Shown here piece after piece: positions 61,516 to 64,000 of a stretch of DNA of 64,000 bases. This DNA comes from Oceanicola granulosus HTCC2516 (GTDB lineage Bacteria; Pseudomonadota; Alphaproteobacteria; Rhodobacterales; Rhodobacteraceae), in contig NZ_CH724107.1 of assembly GCF_000153305.1 (NCBI RefSeq), forward strand, positions 828,994-892,993. Direction: 5' to 3'. Position numbers and translations under genes: made by a program. The first letter of the stretch is position 1; each line of letters begins with the position of its first letter. Below the pieces are notes generated by a model. That model was not told the DNA's origin. It worked only from the letters and a program-made list of their open reading frames with translations, and searched no databases.

Positions 61516-62387
61516 CGCGCGCCCCCGTCGTTGTCGCCGTCGCGGCGCGGGACGGCGGCGAGCCAGTCCTCACCCGGTATGTGAGGAAAGCCACGGAAGT
61601 TCATGAAGTTGTGAAACTTCTCCCGGCACGTCCCCGCCGCCTTGTCGCATCCCGGCAGCAGGCGCAGCGCGTCGCCCGCCACGACGGGCGCGCGGATCGG
61701 CTCCCACAGGACGAGCACCCGCTCGCCGGCCTCGATCCGGTCGTGCTTGACGATGCCGGCCAGCCCCGCCGCCGCGCCCGACGTCACCTCGAGCCGCCCG
61801 CCCTCGTACCAGCCTTCGGCCCGGCCCGTGTCGGCGCAGCGCAGCACGCGGCCGTCGGCGACCGCGCCCGCCACGGCGGTCTCCGCCAGCGCTTCCAGGT
61901 CGACGCCGCAGGCCGCGTCGCCGAGCAGCGCGTCGCAGCGTGGCCCGTAGGCGCGGCCGACCGGCGCGTTGAGCGCGTCAGTCAGCCCGCGCAGCTCGGC
62001 GACGAACGCCCCGCCGCCCCGGCGCAGCTCGCCGATATGGCCGCGAAAGCGCACGCGCCGCTCCTCGGGCGCGCGCCAGTTCACCAGCCACGCCTCGACC
62101 TCCGCCCCGTCGTAGCTCCCTGCCTCGATGTCGGCGGCGCTGACGGCGGCGGCGCTGACGGCGTCGTCGCTGAGGATGCCGAGCGCCTCGGAATTGTCGA
62201 CCGCGAGCCCGGTGCTGCGCACGCTCTCGCGGGCGCTGAGGCCGGTGTCGGCGCGGAAGGTCAGGCCGTCGAAGACAAGGTCGCGGTCGTGGTCGGTGAA
62301 GCCGAGCGCGACGCCGTCGCGGCGGGTGACGCGCCAGCAGCGGCAGACGCTGGTGATCCCGGTGGCGAGGTGGTCGGCGAGGCTCAC
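61512..62387 (-). CDS. GTA DUF2163 protein (g13-like)
   Basis: A 291-residue protein of the DUF2163 / phage BR0599 family, the GTA baseplate protein g13. The N-terminal segment RRDGVALGFTDHDRDLVFDG and the C-terminal GCDKAAGTCREKFHNFMNFRG are family marks, the latter with Cys residues that may bind a metal. The GTG start at 62387 overlaps the g12 stop (GTGA), and its stop overlaps g14. Confidence 0.92.
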   Translation of the reverse strand: MSLADHLATGITSVCRCWRVTRRDGVALGFTDHDRDLVFDGLTFRADTGLSARESVRSTGLAVDNSEALGILSDDAVSAAAVSAADIEAGSYDGAEVEAWLVNWRAPEERRVRFRGHIGELRRGGGAFVAELRGLTDALNAPVGRAYGPRCDALLGDAACGVDLEALAETAVAGAVADGRVLRCADTGRAEGWYEGGRLEVTSGAAAGLAGIVKHDRIEAGERVLVLWEPIRAPVVAGDALRLLPGCDKAAGTCREKFHNFMNFRGFPHIPGEDWLAAVPRRDGDNDGGAR

Positions 62388-63013
62388 GGGCGCACCTCCA
62401 CCACCGGCAGGTCGGGCACCTCGCCGGCGTTGAAGCTGGCGAGCGAGGTCTCGATCCGGTCGGTGTCGAAGCGGACCGGCACGTCGAACTCGAACCCCGC
62501 CGTCACCTCGCCGCCCACGTCGGGCGGGTGGGTGAAGGTGACGAGGCCGGTGGCGGTATCGACGCTCCACTCGACCCCTTCCGTCACCGGGCTGCCGCCG
62601 ACGGCGACCTGCACCGTCCCCGCGACCGGCCGGGTGATCGGGCGGGCGTAGGTGTCGCCGCCGGTGCCGTAGTGCTTGACGAGCTGGAAGGTCGCGGTGG
62701 TCTCGTCGCCCAGCCCGAGGAGCTGGTCCGTCGGCGCGGGGCTGGCGGAGGGGCGGCACGACTTGAAGTCGCTCCAGTCCTTCCAGCGGAAGGCGTGAAG
62801 CTGGCCGGCGCGCGCCTCGAAGAAGGCGATGACCGTCTCGAGGTCGTCGAGCGAGCGCAGGCCGAGGCCGGCGTCGAAGCGGCGGCGCGAGTGGGCCCAG
62901 GGCGTGTTGCGCTCCTCGGCGCCGTTGGCGAGGGTGACGATCTCGGTGCGCCGTTCGGGGCCGCCACGGGCGCCGAAGCTGAGCGAGACGGGAAAGCGGA
63001 CGTCGTGGAACAT
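62384..63013 (-). CDS. GTA DUF2460 protein (g12-like)
   Basis: A 209-residue DUF2460 / TIGR02217 protein, the distal-tail (Dit-like) component of the GTA. The pattern FHDVRFPVSLSFGARGGPER at the N terminus and FFEARAGQLHAFRWKDW in the middle are diagnostic. It overlaps g13 by 4 bases and follows g11. Confidence 0.93.
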   Translation of the reverse strand: MFHDVRFPVSLSFGARGGPERRTEIVTLANGAEERNTPWAHSRRRFDAGLGLRSLDDLETVIAFFEARAGQLHAFRWKDWSDFKSCRPSASPAPTDQLLGLGDETTATFQLVKHYGTGGDTYARPITRPVAGTVQVAVGGSPVTEGVEWSVDTATGLVTFTHPPDVGGEVTAGFEFDVPVRFDTDRIETSLASFNAGEVPDLPVVEVRP

Positions 63014-63030
63014 GGGGCGGCCTCTCTGTG

Positions 63031-63603
63031 TCAGCGGTTGCGCTGCCCGGCGGCGAGCGCCCGGCCGAGCCGGGCCGCGATCTGGCCACGGCTCTGCTCG
63101 AAGCCGCGCACGTCGGGCGTGGCGATGTTCATCGTGACGTGGACGCCCTGCCCCGCGCCGCCGCCGTCCGTGGCCGGCGCCGGAGGCGCGGCGGCGGGCG
63201 GCGCGGCGAGGCCCTCGGCGAAGGGCGCAACGCTCCGGGCGAGGCCGCCGGGGCGGGGCAGCATCGCGCCGACGGCGGCGTTGATGCCGCTCGAGAGCAG
63301 CCCGCCGGCATGGTCCGTGACCGGGCGCATGGCGGCGGAATAGGCGGTGTCGGCCATCGACAGCGCCAGCGTGCGGAACGTGTCGGACAGCCGCGCGCCG
63401 TCGAACAGCAGCCCGTCCACCGCGCGCCGCAGCCCGCCCGAGAAGCCGCGCGAGAGCCGCCCGAGATCGCGGGCGCTGCGGCCCATCTCGCCCTGCAGCC
63501 GCGCCAGCTCGGCCGAGAAGGCCGCGCCCGCCGCGCGGGTCTCGCCGAGGCGGTCGCCCAGCGTCTCCATCTCCTCGTCGAGGTCGTCCAGTCGGTCAGT
63601 CAT
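63031..63603 (-). CDS. GTA tail tape-measure protein (g11-like)
   Basis: A 190-residue short tape-measure protein. An N-terminal coiled-coil region (about 1-50, DDLDEEMETLGDRLGETRAA) and a hydrophobic middle (about 85-125, with LRTLALSMADTAYSAAMRPV-type sequence) are visible. It sets tail length and helps deliver DNA. Its short length fits the short RcGTA tail. It overlaps g10.1 by 4 bases. Confidence 0.85.
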   Translation of the reverse strand: MTDRLDDLDEEMETLGDRLGETRAAGAAFSAELARLQGEMGRSARDLGRLSRGFSGGLRRAVDGLLFDGARLSDTFRTLALSMADTAYSAAMRPVTDHAGGLLSSGINAAVGAMLPRPGGLARSVAPFAEGLAAPPAAAPPAPATDGGGAGQGVHVTMNIATPDVRGFEQSRGQIAARLGRALAAGQRNR

Positions 63604-63812
63604 CGGATTTCTCCTCCACCGTCGGGAAAGGCCGCCGCGAGCTCCTCGAGCCGCGCGCGCGCCATCGGGGCGCCGCCCCCCGTCAGGCCGAGCCGCACCA
63701 GTAGCTCGGCCGGAGTCAGCGCCCAGAACTCTGCCGGCGACAGCCCGAGCCCGCCGATCCCGGCGCGCATCAGGCCCCGCCAGTCCAGGCCGCCGCTCAC
63801 AGGGCTGCTCAT
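63600..63812 (-). CDS. GTA tail-assembly chaperone (g10.1, rcc01693-like)
   Basis: A 70-residue protein with the DWRGLMRAGIGGLGLSPAEFW ... LTPAELLVRLG pattern of the rcc01693 family, a GTA tail-assembly chaperone. ATGA overlaps join it to g11 downstream and g10 upstream. Confidence 0.9.
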   Translation of the reverse strand: MSSPVSGGLDWRGLMRAGIGGLGLSPAEFWALTPAELLVRLGLTGGGAPMARARLEELAAAFPDGGGEIR

Positions 63813-64000
63813 GGCGCCGCGAAGGCGCGCGCCAGCAGCTCCGCCGCCGCCTTCGCCGCCGCCATCGGCCCGCCCTCGATCTCGGCGGCGAGCAGGTCGT
63901 CCTCCACCACCGGCAGCCCGCCGCCGCGCAGCCCCGCCACGATCAGCGCCAGCACGTCGCGGCTCGACACGTCGCCGCCCTCGAACCGCTCGGCGAGCGC
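63809..64000 (-). CDS. GTA g10-like gene, partial at window end
   Basis: The last 63 codons of a gene entering from beyond the window, reading ALAERFEGGDVSSRDVLALI and ending LARAFAAP. This matches the GTA_TIM / g10 gene transfer agent protein that precedes g10.1 in RcGTA. Its stop overlaps the g10.1 start (ATGA). Confidence 0.85.
   Translation of the reverse strand, partial: ALAERFEGGDVSSRDVLALIVAGLRGGGLPVVEDDLLAAEIEGGPMAAAKAAAELLARAFAAP

Overview
The window is very GC-rich chromosomal DNA from an alphaproteobacterium, most likely a member of the Rhodobacteraceae (Roseobacter group). The grounds are a gene-transfer-agent (GTA) tail module, ChpT, an ornithine-lipid olsB-olsA pair, ribosomal protein L21 with the C-terminal extension seen in this group, and the rplU-rpmA-obg-proB-proA neighbourhood. 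The GH84 plus acetyltransferase pair resembles genes known from Oceanicola-type roseobacters, but the genus cannot be fixed from this sequence alone.

Layout. 1-5.3 kb: a LysR regulator, two c-type cytochromes and a large hybrid histidine kinase. 5.3-15.9 kb: housekeeping genes (olsB-olsA, a DUF3553 protein, chpT, and rplU-rpmA ... obg-proB-proA). A P450 and two GNATs sit between rpmA and obg, and a small-molecule kinase sits between proB and proA. 16.1-23.26 kb: an integrative element at the 3' end of tRNA-Ser(CGA). It is bounded by a 14-bp direct repeat (16167-16180 and 23243-23256) and carries a P4-type integrase, an AlpA regulator, a train of small phage-like genes, a cluster of palindromic repeats, a flagellin, a DUF2383 protein and a DUF3291 protein. 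23.4-34.3 kb: a DUF3140 gene, then a GntR-controlled locus with a DUF885 hydrolase, a complete peptide/opine-type ABC importer, an SDR and an aminotransferase. A shared 13-bp palindrome lies before both the regulator and the importer.

34.4-42.8 kb: a divergent locus probably for N-acetylglucosamine. It has a UTRA-type GntR, a SIS protein and an ABC ATPase on one strand. On the other it has a binding protein, two permeases, a GH84 hexosaminidase, an acetyltransferase like the C-terminal domain of animal O-GlcNAcase, and a BadF/BadG-type kinase. 43.0-44.1 kb: a sulfite-oxidase-family protein. 44.1-51.0 kb: an arabinoside locus (LysR regulator, GH51 arabinofuranosidase, ABC importer). 51.1-53.8 kb: a Tat-exported FAD amine oxidase followed by an unusual secreted protein joining a cytochrome c domain, an acidic linker and a RidA-type imine deaminase domain. 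I consider this the most novel system in the window. 53.8-56.7 kb: small genes and cysE-cysK. 56.9-64.0 kb: the 3' half of an RcGTA-like cluster (g10 to g15 plus a small downstream gene), cut by the window end.

Most operons are tightly packed, with repeated 4-base ATGA/GTGA stop-start overlaps. I saw no CRISPR array, rRNA or insertion sequence. All functions are inferred from sequence alone.
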